Origin: Roseovarius sp.
GTDB taxonomy: Bacteria; Pseudomonadota; Alphaproteobacteria; Rhodobacterales; Rhodobacteraceae
Reading direction: 5' to 3'
Length of the DNA: 64,000 bases
Assembly: GCF_030373445.1 (NCBI RefSeq)
Contig: NZ_JAUCYU010000010.1
Location: forward strand, 124,001-188,000
Shown piece by piece: positions 1-8,571 of the stretch. Each line of letters begins with the position of its first letter. The stretch's first letter is position 1. The notes under the pieces are model-generated. The model did not search any database. It was not told the DNA's origin and saw only the letters and a program-made list of their open reading frames with translations. The position numbers and the translations under genes are program-made.

Positions 1-320
1 AGGGTCGCGCCCGGGTTGCCGCCATAGACCGTGTCGGCGCCGTAGGGCTGGTCGGCGATGACGGCGAAGGTCAGGCGTTCGCCGAAATCGATCTTGACGG
101 CTGAGCCCAGCACGCCGAAATCGTTCCCGACATTGCCAATGGCGTTGCCGCCGAAATCGACGCCGGTCAGGTCGGGCATGGTGAAACCGTACGAGACTTC
201 GGCGAAGCTGCCCTGCTCGAAGATCTGGTCGATGGGGGTGTAGCTGCGGTCAAGCCCGCCTGCGCTGGCCGCGCCCGCACTCAGGGCGAGTGCTACGGCT
301 GTCGAGGTCAATTTTTGCAT
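1..320 (-). CDS. OmpP1/FadL-like outer membrane protein, N-terminal part only
   Basis: Only about the first 106 codons are present; the gene leaves the window at its left edge. The product starts with a clear Sec signal peptide (MQKLTSTAVALALSAGAASA). The next segment contains GLDRS and IDQIFEQG, then a stretch on the pattern of FadL-type N-terminal regions in Rhodobacteraceae. FadL-family porins carry hydrophobic substrates such as fatty acids across the outer membrane. The start ATG (320-318) has an AGGAG-like site just upstream (about 327-332). Family assignment rests on the N-terminus alone, so it is tentative. Confidence 0.6.
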   Translation of the reverse strand, partial: MQKLTSTAVALALSAGAASAGGLDRSYTPIDQIFEQGSFAEVSYGFTMPDLTGVDFGGNAIGNVGNDFGVLGSAVKIDFGERLTFAVIADQPYGADTVYGGNPGAT

Positions 321-443
321 GTGCTCTCCTCCGGAAATTGAGATCACGCTACCAGCCTTGCACGCTTAATCAATTTTGACGCGGCGTCAGAGATGTAACG
401 GCACTGCGACGGTGTCCGGCCCGCAACATATTTGTCACGGTTT

Positions 444-1358
444 TCACCCTCGGGAATGTTTTTTTCGCGTCTGGAACCAAAGGTTCAGATAGTTCGCCCC
501 GAAGATCAGGCCGGCGCCGAGGATGACGAAGATGTCGACCGCTTCCTCGTAGACCAGCAGGCCGATCACCGCGATCACCGGCAACCGAAGGAAATCCACC
601 GGCGTGATGAGGGTGGCCGGCGCGATGGACAGCGCCGTCGTGAGGCAGAAATGCGCGGTCAGCCCGCCAAGGGCGATGAGCCCCAGCCAGGGCACGGACC
701 CGGCCGAGGGCAGGGCGATATCCCCGTCGAACCCGGCGCAGGCCAGGCCGAAGAAGGACTGGGTCAGCGTCATCCAGAACAGGATGCAGGTCAGGGTTTC
801 GGTGCGGGTCAGGCGCTTGGTGAAGATGATCGAGCCGGCAAAGCAGACGGCCGCGCCGGCGGCCGAGAGCGTGCCGATATTCAGCGTGTCGGGGCTGGGC
901 CGGGCGACGATCAGGATGCCGATGAAGCCGATCAGCGCGGCAAGGATGCGCACGCGGGTCAGCTTCTCGCCCAGAAGGAGGGGCGAGAGCACCAGCACCC
1001 AGAGCGGCGAGGTGAACTCGAGCGCGAAGACCTGGGCCAGCGGGATGAGCGTAATGGCGTAGAACCAGAGGTTCTGGCCCGCGAAGTGGAAGACGTTCCT
1101 GACAAGCTGCGTGCCCGGCTTGCGCAGGCTGACCTGGGCCAGGGTGCCGATCGCGGGGGTGACGGCCATGACAATCAGGAAGCCGATGATGCTGCGGTAC
1201 ATCATGATTTCGAACGTATCGAGTTCGAAGCTGACGGTGCGTCCAGCCACGGCCATGGTGGAGAAGGAGACAACTGCCCCCAGCATCCACAGGGCGGCGC
1301 GCAACACCTGCGCAGTATCGGTCTCGGCGGGGCCGTTCGGATCGGGATACACGGCCAC
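444..1358 (-). CDS. DMT-superfamily (EamA) transporter
   Basis: A 304-residue inner-membrane protein with about ten hydrophobic segments in two EamA-like repeats, typical of drug/metabolite exporters (usual length 290-310). Visible hallmarks are a short N-terminal loop followed by TM1 (about residues 20-40) and a second-half repeat with a conserved PVDFLRLP segment near residue 235. The C-terminus is basic. The only start at the family's usual N-terminus is GTG at 1358, with another GTG two codons in, and neither has a strong ribosome site, so the start is uncertain. The substrate cannot be read from sequence. It stands alone on this strand between the porin and the FkbM gene. Confidence 0.85.
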   Translation of the reverse strand: MAVYPDPNGPAETDTAQVLRAALWMLGAVVSFSTMAVAGRTVSFELDTFEIMMYRSIIGFLIVMAVTPAIGTLAQVSLRKPGTQLVRNVFHFAGQNLWFYAITLIPLAQVFALEFTSPLWVLVLSPLLLGEKLTRVRILAALIGFIGILIVARPSPDTLNIGTLSAAGAAVCFAGSIIFTKRLTRTETLTCILFWMTLTQSFFGLACAGFDGDIALPSAGSVPWLGLIALGGLTAHFCLTTALSIAPATLITPVDFLRLPVIAVIGLLVYEEAVDIFVILGAGLIFGANYLNLWFQTRKKHSRG

Positions 1359-1491
1359 GGCTCAGACCCGCACGGCCCGGGCACCCGGCGTGACGGCGCG
1401 CCCGAAAGAAGGGGGAGATGAGGTCATGGGTCAGCCGGGGTTGCGCCGCGATGGGCCGGAAGAAAAGGCCACGGTGGCGCCGCGGCAGGTG

Positions 1492-2418
1492 TTACCTTCC
1501 CGTCCGTAGCAGACGTTTGAACCGGCGCCAATAATCCAGAGCACCGAAAGCGAACCAGTGCAGCGGCGAGTAGTTGCCCGTGTAGTGACGGAGAAAGCGG
1601 GGCAGAACCTGGATGTCCTCTGTCTTGATGGTGGTGGGGTGCCAGTGGAACGGGAGTTCGTCGAAATTCGACAGGACCGTACCGTCATAACCCACGAAGA
1701 CGAAATTGCGGGCGCCCGTATCGGCGAGATCCTCGACAGGCGGCGGCGTGGCGTTCGTCACCCGGTCGAGGAAATCCTCGCGCACGGCGATCAGGTTACC
1801 GCCCTGGATACAGACCGTGCGATAGCCTTTTTCCTGCGCGAGATCGTCGATTGCCTTGACGCCGTTGCCCTGGTTGACGGTGAAATCTGGCGGCTGGACA
1901 TAGGGGATATCGACGGGGATGGTCGGGTTGAACTCGATGATGACCAGCTTGGGTCGGTAATTCTCGAGGCTTTGCCAGACATGGTAGTCACAGCTGTCGA
2001 TATCGATCGACAGCATGTCGAAATCTTCCGGCAGATCGGTCTCGCCGAGGATCCGGTCGAGCCGGGCATCGCCGTCGAGCGTGACGAGCCGGTTGACCTT
2101 GACGACCTCGTCACCCGGGAAATTCCCGCAGAGCTGCTTGTAGCGCTTCGTGTCGGCCTCGATCATCACGGCGCGGAAGCCGTGTTCGCGGATCAGGTTG
2201 CAGGTATTGGACAGGTGCACCCCGTCCCAGGCGCCGAACTCGACGCACCATTTCTCGCGATCCGCATCGAAAACGCCGAGCCGGCGCAGGATCTCGTGCA
2301 GGATGCCGTCTTGCCCGCCTTGCGAATAGGCGTCCCAGGCATAGGAATTGAGGGGGTGGAATGCGTCAGATTGGTGCGACGTCGCCTCTGCGTGCGACGC
2401 CGATGGGTGGGCTTGCAT
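1492..2418 (-). CDS. FkbM-family SAM-dependent methyltransferase
   Basis: A 308-residue protein with a Rossmann-type SAM-binding core: VEFGAWDGVHLSNT near residue 57 is motif I, and IEAD about 25 residues later is the acidic loop that holds the SAM ribose. DMLSIDIDSCDYHVW matches the FkbM signature region. FkbM-type enzymes O-methylate sugars, lipids or polyketides. In Roseobacters such genes often sit with surface polysaccharide genes, like the sulfotransferases and glycosyltransferase at 31.6-34 kb here. The ATG at 2418 is chosen over an upstream start at 2454 because GGAG sits about five bases before it. The substrate is unknown. Confidence 0.75.
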   Translation of the reverse strand: MQAHPSASHAEATSHQSDAFHPLNSYAWDAYSQGGQDGILHEILRRLGVFDADREKWCVEFGAWDGVHLSNTCNLIREHGFRAVMIEADTKRYKQLCGNFPGDEVVKVNRLVTLDGDARLDRILGETDLPEDFDMLSIDIDSCDYHVWQSLENYRPKLVIIEFNPTIPVDIPYVQPPDFTVNQGNGVKAIDDLAQEKGYRTVCIQGGNLIAVREDFLDRVTNATPPPVEDLADTGARNFVFVGYDGTVLSNFDELPFHWHPTTIKTEDIQVLPRFLRHYTGNYSPLHWFAFGALDYWRRFKRLLRTGR

Positions 2419-2651
2419 ATTTACTCCATTTCCGGTCTTGCCGAGGCAGACCAACTCGTACTGTACTGTTCAACATCGCAAATCCGCTTCCGAAACAAAG
2501 GGGCGGCTGAGGCAGATATGCGGTGTTGCCTTGGTCTTCCCCTAACGTTAACGCCCGGGCCGGCATCAGGTTCCGTGTCCGTCAGGATCGGTTTTCGCGC
2601 TGCATCACCGGCCGGGGCGGGCCGAGGTCGCGCCAGGCCGGGCAGCCGGGC

Positions 2652-4220
2652 TCATTCCCATTCGATCGTGCCCGGCGGTTTCGAGGTGATGTCGTAGGTG
2701 ACGCGGTTGATTCCCTTCACCTCGTTGATGATCCGGGTCGCCGTTTCGCCGAGGAATTCGTGGCTGAACGGGTAGTAATCGGCGGTCATGCCGTCGACAC
2801 TGGTCACGGCGCGCAGAGCGCAGGCGTAGTCGTACGTGCGCCCGTCGCCCATGACGCCCACGGTGCGCACCGGCAGAATGGCGACAAAGGCCTGCCAGAT
2901 CTCGTCATACAGCCCGTGCTTGCGGATCTGGTCGATATAGACCGCGTCGGCCTTGCGCAGGATGTCGAGCTTGTCCCTGGTGATCTCGCCGGGGCAGCGG
3001 ATGGCAAGGCCGGGGCCCGGGAAGGGGTGGCGACCGATGAAACTTTGCGGCAGGCCGAGTTCCCGGCCGAGTGCGCGGACCTCGTCCTTGAACAGCTCCC
3101 GCAGGGGTTCGACCAGTTTCAGCCCCATCTTTTCCGGCAGGCCGCCCACGTTGTGGTGCGACTTGATGGTGACCGACGGGCCGCCCGAGAAGGAGACCGA
3201 CTCGATCACGTCCGGATAGAGCGTACCCTGGGCCAGGAAATCGGCGTTCTCGATCTCGTTGGCGTGTTTCTGGAACACGTCGATGAAAAGCCGGCCGATG
3301 GTTTTTCTCTTTTGTTCCGGGTCGCTTATGCCCTCAAGTTCACCCAGGAAAAGCTCCGACTCGTCGGCATGGATGAGGGGAATGTTGTAGTGGTCGCGGA
3401 ACATGGTCGTGACCTCTTCGGCCTCGCCCAGCCGCAGGAGGCCGTGGTCGACGAAGACACAGGTCAGCTGGTCGCCGATGGCCTCGTGAATGAGCACGGC
3501 GGCGACCGAGCTGTCGACCCCGCCGGAGAGGCCGCAGATCACCCGCCGGTCGCCCACCTGTTCGCGGATCTTGGCGATTGCCTCGTCGCGATAGGCGGCC
3601 ATCGTCCAGTCGCCGGTGAAACCGGCCAGCTTGACGAAATTGGCATAGAGGGTCTTGCCGTTGGGGGTGTGGTGCACCTCGGGGTGGAACTGGACCGCGA
3701 AGAAGTTTTTCTTCGTGTCCGCGGTGATGGCGAATGGGGCGTAGGGCGAGGTGCCGTAGACCTCGAAGCCCGGCGCGATGGCAGAGACGTGATCGCCGTG
3801 GCTCATCCAGACCTGTTCGCGGCCGTCGGTGGCGGCGAACCAGCCGTCGAGCAGCGGCAGGCGTTCGTCCGACGGCGTGACATAGGCACGGCCGAATTCG
3901 GCGGTGCCGTCGCCGCGTTCGACATTGCCGCCGAGCATCTGCATCATCACCTGCTGGCCGTAGCAGATGCCGAGGATGGGTACGCCCAGGTCGAAGACCT
4001 TTTCCGGCGGGCGGGGCGAGCCCTCGTCTATGACCGAGGCGGGGCCGCCGGAGAAGATCACGGCCTTGGGCGCGAAGGTATCGAGAAACGCGTCCGTCAC
4101 CTGCTGGAACGGGTGGATTTCGCAGTAGACGTTGAGTTCGCGCAGGCGGCGGGCGATCAGCTGGGTGACCTGGCTGCCGAAGTCGATGATGAGAAGGCGG
4201 TCGTGCGGTGTCTGGCTCAT
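2652..4220 (-). CDS. guaA: GMP synthase (glutamine-hydrolysing)
   Basis: Makes GMP from XMP, ATP and glutamine, the last step of guanine nucleotide synthesis. The 522-residue protein has the full family architecture. An N-terminal class I glutamine amidotransferase carries the nucleophile in ILGICYGQQ (Cys86) and the His/Glu pair in QFHPEVHH. The ATP-pyrophosphatase domain has the P-loop SGGVDSSV near residue 232, and the C-terminal dimerisation domain ends in PPGTIEWE, the usual conserved tail. The start ATG at 4220 ([10 protein letters not shown]) fits homologues; the longer upstream extension is not expected. It is divergent from the mttB-like gene. Confidence 0.97.
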   Translation of the reverse strand: MSQTPHDRLLIIDFGSQVTQLIARRLRELNVYCEIHPFQQVTDAFLDTFAPKAVIFSGGPASVIDEGSPRPPEKVFDLGVPILGICYGQQVMMQMLGGNVERGDGTAEFGRAYVTPSDERLPLLDGWFAATDGREQVWMSHGDHVSAIAPGFEVYGTSPYAPFAITADTKKNFFAVQFHPEVHHTPNGKTLYANFVKLAGFTGDWTMAAYRDEAIAKIREQVGDRRVICGLSGGVDSSVAAVLIHEAIGDQLTCVFVDHGLLRLGEAEEVTTMFRDHYNIPLIHADESELFLGELEGISDPEQKRKTIGRLFIDVFQKHANEIENADFLAQGTLYPDVIESVSFSGGPSVTIKSHHNVGGLPEKMGLKLVEPLRELFKDEVRALGRELGLPQSFIGRHPFPGPGLAIRCPGEITRDKLDILRKADAVYIDQIRKHGLYDEIWQAFVAILPVRTVGVMGDGRTYDYACALRAVTSVDGMTADYYPFSHEFLGETATRIINEVKGINRVTYDITSKPPGTIEWE

Positions 4221-4471
4221 ACCTTGCCTAGTATGGCGGGCGGCGCTTGCGCGCAAGACCTGCGTGCGCGCCGTTGCCGTCAAAGCCCGATTAACCGAAT
4301 CCGGTTAGGATTTTCCTGCGCGAGGTGCTGCCCCGTTCTGCGCAAATTTGACCGCGGATGTCGGTTTTGGCCGGGCAAAGCCGCAAATCCGCCGTGTGCG
4401 ACAGAATGATGAAGATAAAAGCGGGCAAACGGCGCCGATGGGGCCGGAGTCGGGACCAAGGAGACCTGTTC
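4221..4471. promoter_or_regulatory. Divergent promoter region of guaA and the mttB-like gene, with a palindrome
   Basis: This 251-bp gap must hold promoters for both divergent genes. The clearest element is a perfect inverted repeat, TAACCG-AATC-CGGTTA, at 4292-4307. Its half-site TTAACC resembles half a CtrA box, but the spacing does not fit TTAA-N7-TTAA. A CGACAG hexamer occurs at 4399-4404; the same hexamer occurs twice upstream of the one-carbon operon at 24.5 kb, though it is also common in coding DNA. The mttB-like gene has a good ribosome site (AAGGAGA, 4458-4464). No -35/-10 pair was assigned. Confidence 0.4.
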
Positions 4472-6016
4472 ATGAGCGAAGCAGCAGCCCGCAGACGAGG
4501 CCGTGGCGGCGGCGGTGCCGCCCGCCGCGCCGAACGTACGGCCGTCAGCATCGAAACCGCCAAGTATATCGAGCGCAATATCCCGCTCTTCGAGGTGCTG
4601 AACGAAGAGGCGCTCGACATCATAGAACAGAATGCCGAGACCGTGCTCGAGGAGATCGGCGTCAACTTCGTCGAGAACCCCAAGGCGCTGCAGCGCTGGC
4701 GCGAGGTTGGGGCGGATGTCGATGGCGAGCGTGTCCGCATTCCGCGCGGCCTTGCGCGGGAGCTGATCAAGACCGCGCCCAGCGAATATACCCAGCACGC
4801 CCGCAACCCCGAGCGCAGTGTCGTCGTCGGCGGGCGCAACCTGGTCTGTGCGCCGGTCTACGGCCCGCCCTTCGTGCGCGACATGGACCATGGCCGCCGT
4901 TACGCCACGATGGACGATTTCGAGAAGTTCGTGAAGCTGGGCTACATGTCGCGCTGGCTGCACCATTCGGGCGGCACGGTTTGCGAACCGACCGACATTC
5001 CGGTGAACAAGCGCCATCTCGACATGCTCAAGGCGCATATGACCCTGTCGGACAAGCCTTTCATGGGCTCTGTCACCGATCCGAGCCGGGCACAGGACAG
5101 CGTGGACATGTGCGGCATACTCTTCGGTGAGGATTTCGTGCGCGACAACACGGTGATGACCTCGCTGATCAACATCAACTCGCCGATGACCTTCGACGAG
5201 GTGATGATGGGGGCGCTGGAAGTCTATGCGAAGAACAACCAGGCCTGCATCATCTCGCCCTTCATCGTCGGCGGCGCGATGGCGCCGGTGTCGGTGGCGG
5301 GCACGCTGACCCAGGTTTTGGCCGAGGTGCTGGCGGGGATCGCCTATTCGCAGATCATCCGCCCCGGCGCGCCGGTCATTTTCGGGGCCTTCGTGACCTC
5401 GATCGACATGAACAGCGGCGCGCCCACCTTCGGCACGCCCGAGGCGTCGCTGATCACTTACGGCGCGGGGCAGCTTGCCCGGCGCTATGGTTTGCCGTAC
5501 CGGTCCGCCGGGTCGTTCAACGGCTCGAAACTGCCGGATGCGCAGGCGGCCTACGAGTCGGCCAACAGCCTCAATCTCGGTCTGCTGTCGGGCGTGAACT
5601 TCATGCTGCACTCCTGCGGCTGGCTGGAAGGGGGGCTTGTCTCCAGCTTCGAGAAGTTCGTGATGGATGCCGACCAGCTCGGCGCGCTTCAGAACATGGC
5701 GCGCGGCGTCGACATGACCGAGAACGGGCAGGCGATGGACGCGATTCGCGAGGTTGGGCCGGGCGGCCATTACCTTGGCTGCGCCCACACCCAGGCGAAC
5801 TTCAAGCAATCCTTCTGGCGCTCGGACCTGCTCGATTACAAACCCTACGAGCAATGGGCCGAAGAAGGCGAACGCGATACGATGACGCTCGCCAACGTCA
5901 AGGTGAAGCAGACGCTGGCGAACTATCAGCAGCCGGCGCTCGATCCGGCGATCTCGGAAGCGCTCGACGCTTTCGTCGCCGACAAGAAGGCCTCGATGCC
6001 CGACGCCTTTTCCTGA
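4472..6016 (+). CDS. Trimethylamine methyltransferase (MttB) family protein, non-pyrrolysine type
   Basis: A 514-residue member of the MttB superfamily (TIM-barrel methyltransferases that move a methyl group from quaternary or tertiary amines to a corrinoid protein). Archaeal MttB reads through an in-frame amber codon as pyrrolysine. Here the frame has no TAG, so this is the non-pyrrolysine class, some of which use glycine betaine or related substrates. The N-terminus is a short Arg/Gly-rich tail (RRRGRGGGG) ahead of the barrel. The partner methyl-THF:corrinoid transferase and MetF-like reductase lie at 22.1-24.4 kb. The ATG at 4472 follows AAGGAGA. Its 3' end overlaps the convergent DUF6477 gene by 91 bp. 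Confidence 0.88.
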   Translation: MSEAAARRRGRGGGGAARRAERTAVSIETAKYIERNIPLFEVLNEEALDIIEQNAETVLEEIGVNFVENPKALQRWREVGADVDGERVRIPRGLARELIKTAPSEYTQHARNPERSVVVGGRNLVCAPVYGPPFVRDMDHGRRYATMDDFEKFVKLGYMSRWLHHSGGTVCEPTDIPVNKRHLDMLKAHMTLSDKPFMGSVTDPSRAQDSVDMCGILFGEDFVRDNTVMTSLININSPMTFDEVMMGALEVYAKNNQACIISPFIVGGAMAPVSVAGTLTQVLAEVLAGIAYSQIIRPGAPVIFGAFVTSIDMNSGAPTFGTPEASLITYGAGQLARRYGLPYRSAGSFNGSKLPDAQAAYESANSLNLGLLSGVNFMLHSCGWLEGGLVSSFEKFVMDADQLGALQNMARGVDMTENGQAMDAIREVGPGGHYLGCAHTQANFKQSFWRSDLLDYKPYEQWAEEGERDTMTLANVKVKQTLANYQQPALDPAISEALDAFVADKKASMPDAFS

Positions 6017-6306
6017 TCCGGACGGGCGGCGGCGCGCATGCGCCGCACCTCGCCCAGGATAGCGATGACCACATCGACATGGCGCGCCGGCGAATAGCCG
6101 GCGTAGCCATGTCTGCGGAGCTGGTTCAGCTCCTCCTCGATCTCGAGCAGTGTTTCGAGGATTGCCTCGCTGTCGGGATGATGCAGATCGCCCAGGTGGC
6201 GGCGCAGGGTTCGCTCCCGACAGTAGGTTGCAACGCCGAGGCGCGCCGCCTCGATCAAAAGGGCAGGGCGCCGCAGGTGGGCGAGATCGGGGATTGTGGG
6301 GGTCAT
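5926..6306 (-). CDS. DUF6477-family small protein
   Basis: A 126-residue protein with LRRPALLIEAARLGVATYCRER near its start, the pattern of DUF6477, a small Rhodobacteraceae family of unknown function. It is rich in Arg, Leu and Glu, likely helical, with no signal peptide or membrane segment. The ATG at 6306 gives the MTPTIPDL N-terminus, with GGAG about six bases upstream; a longer start at 6366 looks unlikely. It is divergent from the DUF6456 gene, sharing a 249-bp control region that contains a CtrA-like box. The last 30 codons lie antisense to the end of the mttB-like gene and form a C-terminal extension. Confidence 0.7.
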   Translation of the reverse strand: MTPTIPDLAHLRRPALLIEAARLGVATYCRERTLRRHLGDLHHPDSEAILETLLEIEEELNQLRRHGYAGYSPARHVDVVIAILGEVRRMRAAARPDQEKASGIEAFLSATKASSASEIAGSSAGC

Positions 6307-6389
6307 GGCAGTCTCCGGTCCTGGCAGAATGACGTTTGGACGGAGCAATCTGGCACAACCTGACATCGTGTTGCGCAGGTCGCGTGATC

Positions 6390-6447
6390 ACCGAACGGTT
6401 GTGTTTCCGTTTGTTTACCAATTCGCAACGATGATGACCGAACCGTT
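6390..6447. repeat. Repeated palindromic motif ACCGAACSGTT in the DUF6477/DUF6456 promoter
   Basis: Two 11-bp copies, ACCGAACGGTT (6390-6400) and ACCGAACCGTT (6437-6447), differ at one base and lie 47 bp apart start to start. Each has internal dyad symmetry (ACCG-AA-CGGT in the first, GAAC-C-GTTC in the second). A related string, ACCAACCGGT, lies inside the CtrA-like box at 6457-6466. Spaced palindromic repeats upstream of a regulator suggest operator sites; the binding protein is unknown. Confidence 0.4.
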
Positions 6448-6452
6448 CTTAG

Positions 6453-6467
6453 TTAACCAACCGGTAA
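6453..6467. promoter_or_regulatory. CtrA-type box upstream of the DUF6456 (GafA-like) gene
   Basis: TTAA-CCAACCG-GTAA at 6453-6467 matches the CtrA consensus TTAA-N7-TTAA at seven of eight positions. It lies 89 bp before the ATG at 6556 and 147 bp before the DUF6477 start, so it could serve either gene. Similar boxes occur upstream of cckA and ctrA in this window. Confidence 0.5.
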
Positions 6468-6555
6468 TAAATGAGACCTTAACTCGAGCGGCTTCCGCGG
6501 GGTGGCCGCGGACTTGGGGACCATCTGTTGCCGACAGAGATCAGGAGGAGACGGC

Positions 6556-7629
6556 ATGTCACATGTCTCGCCTTCCGCCGACATTGCGGAACAGTTGCCG
6601 TGCTGGGTGCCAAAGGAGGCGCTGGCCTATCTTCTTCACACCGAAACCGGCCAGCCGATCCGGGCGCTGGCCCGGGAAGCGGGCGTTCACGCCTCGACCG
6701 TTCTGCGACAGGTGCGGGCGCTCGAGGCGCGCCGGGAAGACATCCTTGTCGACCAGGGGCTCAGCCGGCTGGGCCGCCGCGTGCTTGCCGCCGAGGCGCG
6801 GGCGCTGGACGCCGATCCGAACGTGCCTTCGACGGACGAGCTTTCCCAGGAGGCGCGGCGCGTGCTGCGGCTGTTGTGCGAGCCGGGGGCGGTGCTGGCG
6901 GTTGCGGCGGAGATGGACAAGGCCGTCGTCGTCGCCGAGAGCGGAGATGGCGGCACGACGCGCCGCCTCGTCGTCGACCATGCCGCGGCCGAGGCGATGG
7001 CGCTGGCGGGCTGGATCGCCTGCGAAGACCCCGCCCGCGTGTCACGGTATCGCATAACGGCGGCGGGGCGCGATGCGCTCAAGCGGATGGTGGCAGATGC
7101 CGAGAACCGCGCCTTCGGTTTCGGCGAGGCGCCCGCAAGGTTCGAGCACGCGCCGGTCGCGAAATCGCGGACGGTTTCCGGCGCACATCCGGCGTTTCGC
7201 AACCGTTGCCTGCCTGCGGAAACCCCGCTGACCCTGCTGGCGCGGCGCCGTGACCGGAGCGGGCGGAAGTTCCTGTCCGACGACCTGGTGCGCGCCGGGG
7301 AGCGGTTGCGCGAAGATTACGAGATGGCCGATATCGGCAGCCGCGAGGATGAAGGCTGGGACAGGTTCCTGACCAAGGCCGAAGCCGCGCGGTCGAAGCA
7401 TGGCGGTGCCACCGCGGCGCGGGCGCGGGTGCTTGGTGCGCTTCGCGATCTCGGGCCGGGCCTGGGCGACGTGGCGTTGCGGTGCTGCTGCCATCTCGAA
7501 GGGCTGGAAAGCGCCGAGAAGAAGATGGGCTGGTCGGCGCGGTCGGGGAAGGTGGTGCTGCGCATTGCCCTTCAACGGTTGCGGCGTCATTATGACCGGC
7601 TGGGCGATGACGGCACGCTAATGGGGTGA
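6556..7629 (+). CDS. DUF6456 helix-turn-helix protein, candidate GafA-like GTA activator
   Basis: A 357-residue DNA-binding protein. Residues about 20-60 hold a helix-turn-helix (IRALAREAGVHASTVLRQVR). The middle, to about residue 205, is less conserved. Residues about 210-350 form the DUF6456 domain, whose last part (DVALRCCCHLEGLESAE, then a basic helix) looks like a sigma region 4 or phage-antiterminator type DNA-binding unit. This two-part design, the divergent CtrA-box promoter and the length fit GafA, the CtrA-controlled activator of gene transfer agent genes in Rhodobacter (split into GafY and GafZ in Caulobacter). That link is my inference from architecture; the family itself is clear. 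The ATG follows AGGAGGAG at 6542-6550. Confidence 0.75.
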   Translation: MSHVSPSADIAEQLPCWVPKEALAYLLHTETGQPIRALAREAGVHASTVLRQVRALEARREDILVDQGLSRLGRRVLAAEARALDADPNVPSTDELSQEARRVLRLLCEPGAVLAVAAEMDKAVVVAESGDGGTTRRLVVDHAAAEAMALAGWIACEDPARVSRYRITAAGRDALKRMVADAENRAFGFGEAPARFEHAPVAKSRTVSGAHPAFRNRCLPAETPLTLLARRRDRSGRKFLSDDLVRAGERLREDYEMADIGSREDEGWDRFLTKAEAARSKHGGATAARARVLGALRDLGPGLGDVALRCCCHLEGLESAEKKMGWSARSGKVVLRIALQRLRRHYDRLGDDGTLMG

Positions 7630-7636
7630 CCGAGCG

Positions 7637-8362
7637 CTAGCCGGCGACGAGCCACCCGACGCCAAAGGCCACGAGCGCACAGATCGCACCGACGAGAACC
7701 GTCTCGCCGACGGAGCGGAACAGCCGCTCGCCGGTGGCGTTCCAGCGCAGCAATCCGAGGCTGACCAGAGCCAGTGCCGTCGCGATGACCGACAGCAGAA
7801 AGGTGCGGTCGTCGGGCGGCAGAAGGAAATAGGGCGTCAGAGGGATCGATCCGAAGACCACGAAGGAGAGGAAGGTGGACAGGCCGCTGATAAGCGGGTT
7901 GTCCTCTTCCGGATGTGACATGCCGAACTCGTAGGTCATCATCATGTCGGCCATGATGTCGGGGTGGCGCGAGAGAATCCCGGCCGCGGTGTCGGCCTCG
8001 CCCGCGGGAATGCCGCGCTGGCGGAGGATCTCGAACAGCTCCATCCTTTCGTGATCCGGGTCGTTGGCGATCTCTTCCAGCTCGCTCTGCCGGCGTGCGC
8101 GGTAGAGATCGTGCTGTGACCTGAGCGAGAGGTATTCGCCGAGCCCCATGCTGACCGCATCGGCGAAGAGGTTCGCCAGCCCGAAAACCAGCACCGCCAG
8201 TCCGCCGACCTGGGCCACCCCGTCGGCAGCCGCTCCGGCAAAGCCCGCCACGATGGCGAAGGTGGTCACGATCCCGTCATTTCCGCCGTAGACGAGCTGC
8301 TTGAGATGTTCCTGCGTCCGGCCGAGCTTGTGCGCCTCGCGCCTGTGTGCCTGCCAATCCAT
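7637..8362 (-). CDS. VIT1/CCC1-family transporter
   Basis: A 241-residue membrane protein of the vacuolar iron transporter family, which exports Fe2+ or Mn2+ from the cytoplasm. The N-terminus has [16 protein letters not shown] (TM1), then a helix with [13 protein letters not shown], where family members place membrane-entrance acidic residues. Next is a cytoplasmic helical region (about residues 75-140) rich in Glu, Asp and Met ([23 protein letters not shown]), consistent with the metal-binding domain, and then three further transmembrane segments. ATG 8362 is chosen; the longer upstream reading is a low-complexity artefact. It is divergent from lipA. Confidence 0.88.
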   Translation of the reverse strand: MDWQAHRREAHKLGRTQEHLKQLVYGGNDGIVTTFAIVAGFAGAAADGVAQVGGLAVLVFGLANLFADAVSMGLGEYLSLRSQHDLYRARRQSELEEIANDPDHERMELFEILRQRGIPAGEADTAAGILSRHPDIMADMMMTYEFGMSHPEEDNPLISGLSTFLSFVVFGSIPLTPYFLLPPDDRTFLLSVIATALALVSLGLLRWNATGERLFRSVGETVLVGAICALVAFGVGWLVAG

Positions 8363-8571
8363 ATGATGCCTGTCGTTCCGGGGAAACCATGTGCGCCCGG
8401 ACAAGATACGGGGCCGGCCGGGTGGCGCAACCGGTGAATGGGCCGGGCAGGGAGGTGGGCACTCGTTACGCCGTGGCGCCGCAGCATCCGGTGCGGCCGC
8501 AGAACTGGTACATCCCACCGCGATGCATTATGCAGGGGAGGAGTTACCAAACAGTTCGCGGGGGAAATTCC

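Noticed and set aside
2523..4409. 628-codon plus-strand frame
   Set aside because: It is antisense to guaA, which has every catalytic motif; the translation is Val/Asp/Gly/Leu-rich shadow coding.
4472..6016. Pyrrolysine-dependent MttB
   Set aside because: The frame contains no in-frame TAG, and no pyl genes lie in the window, so the protein is the non-pyrrolysine class.
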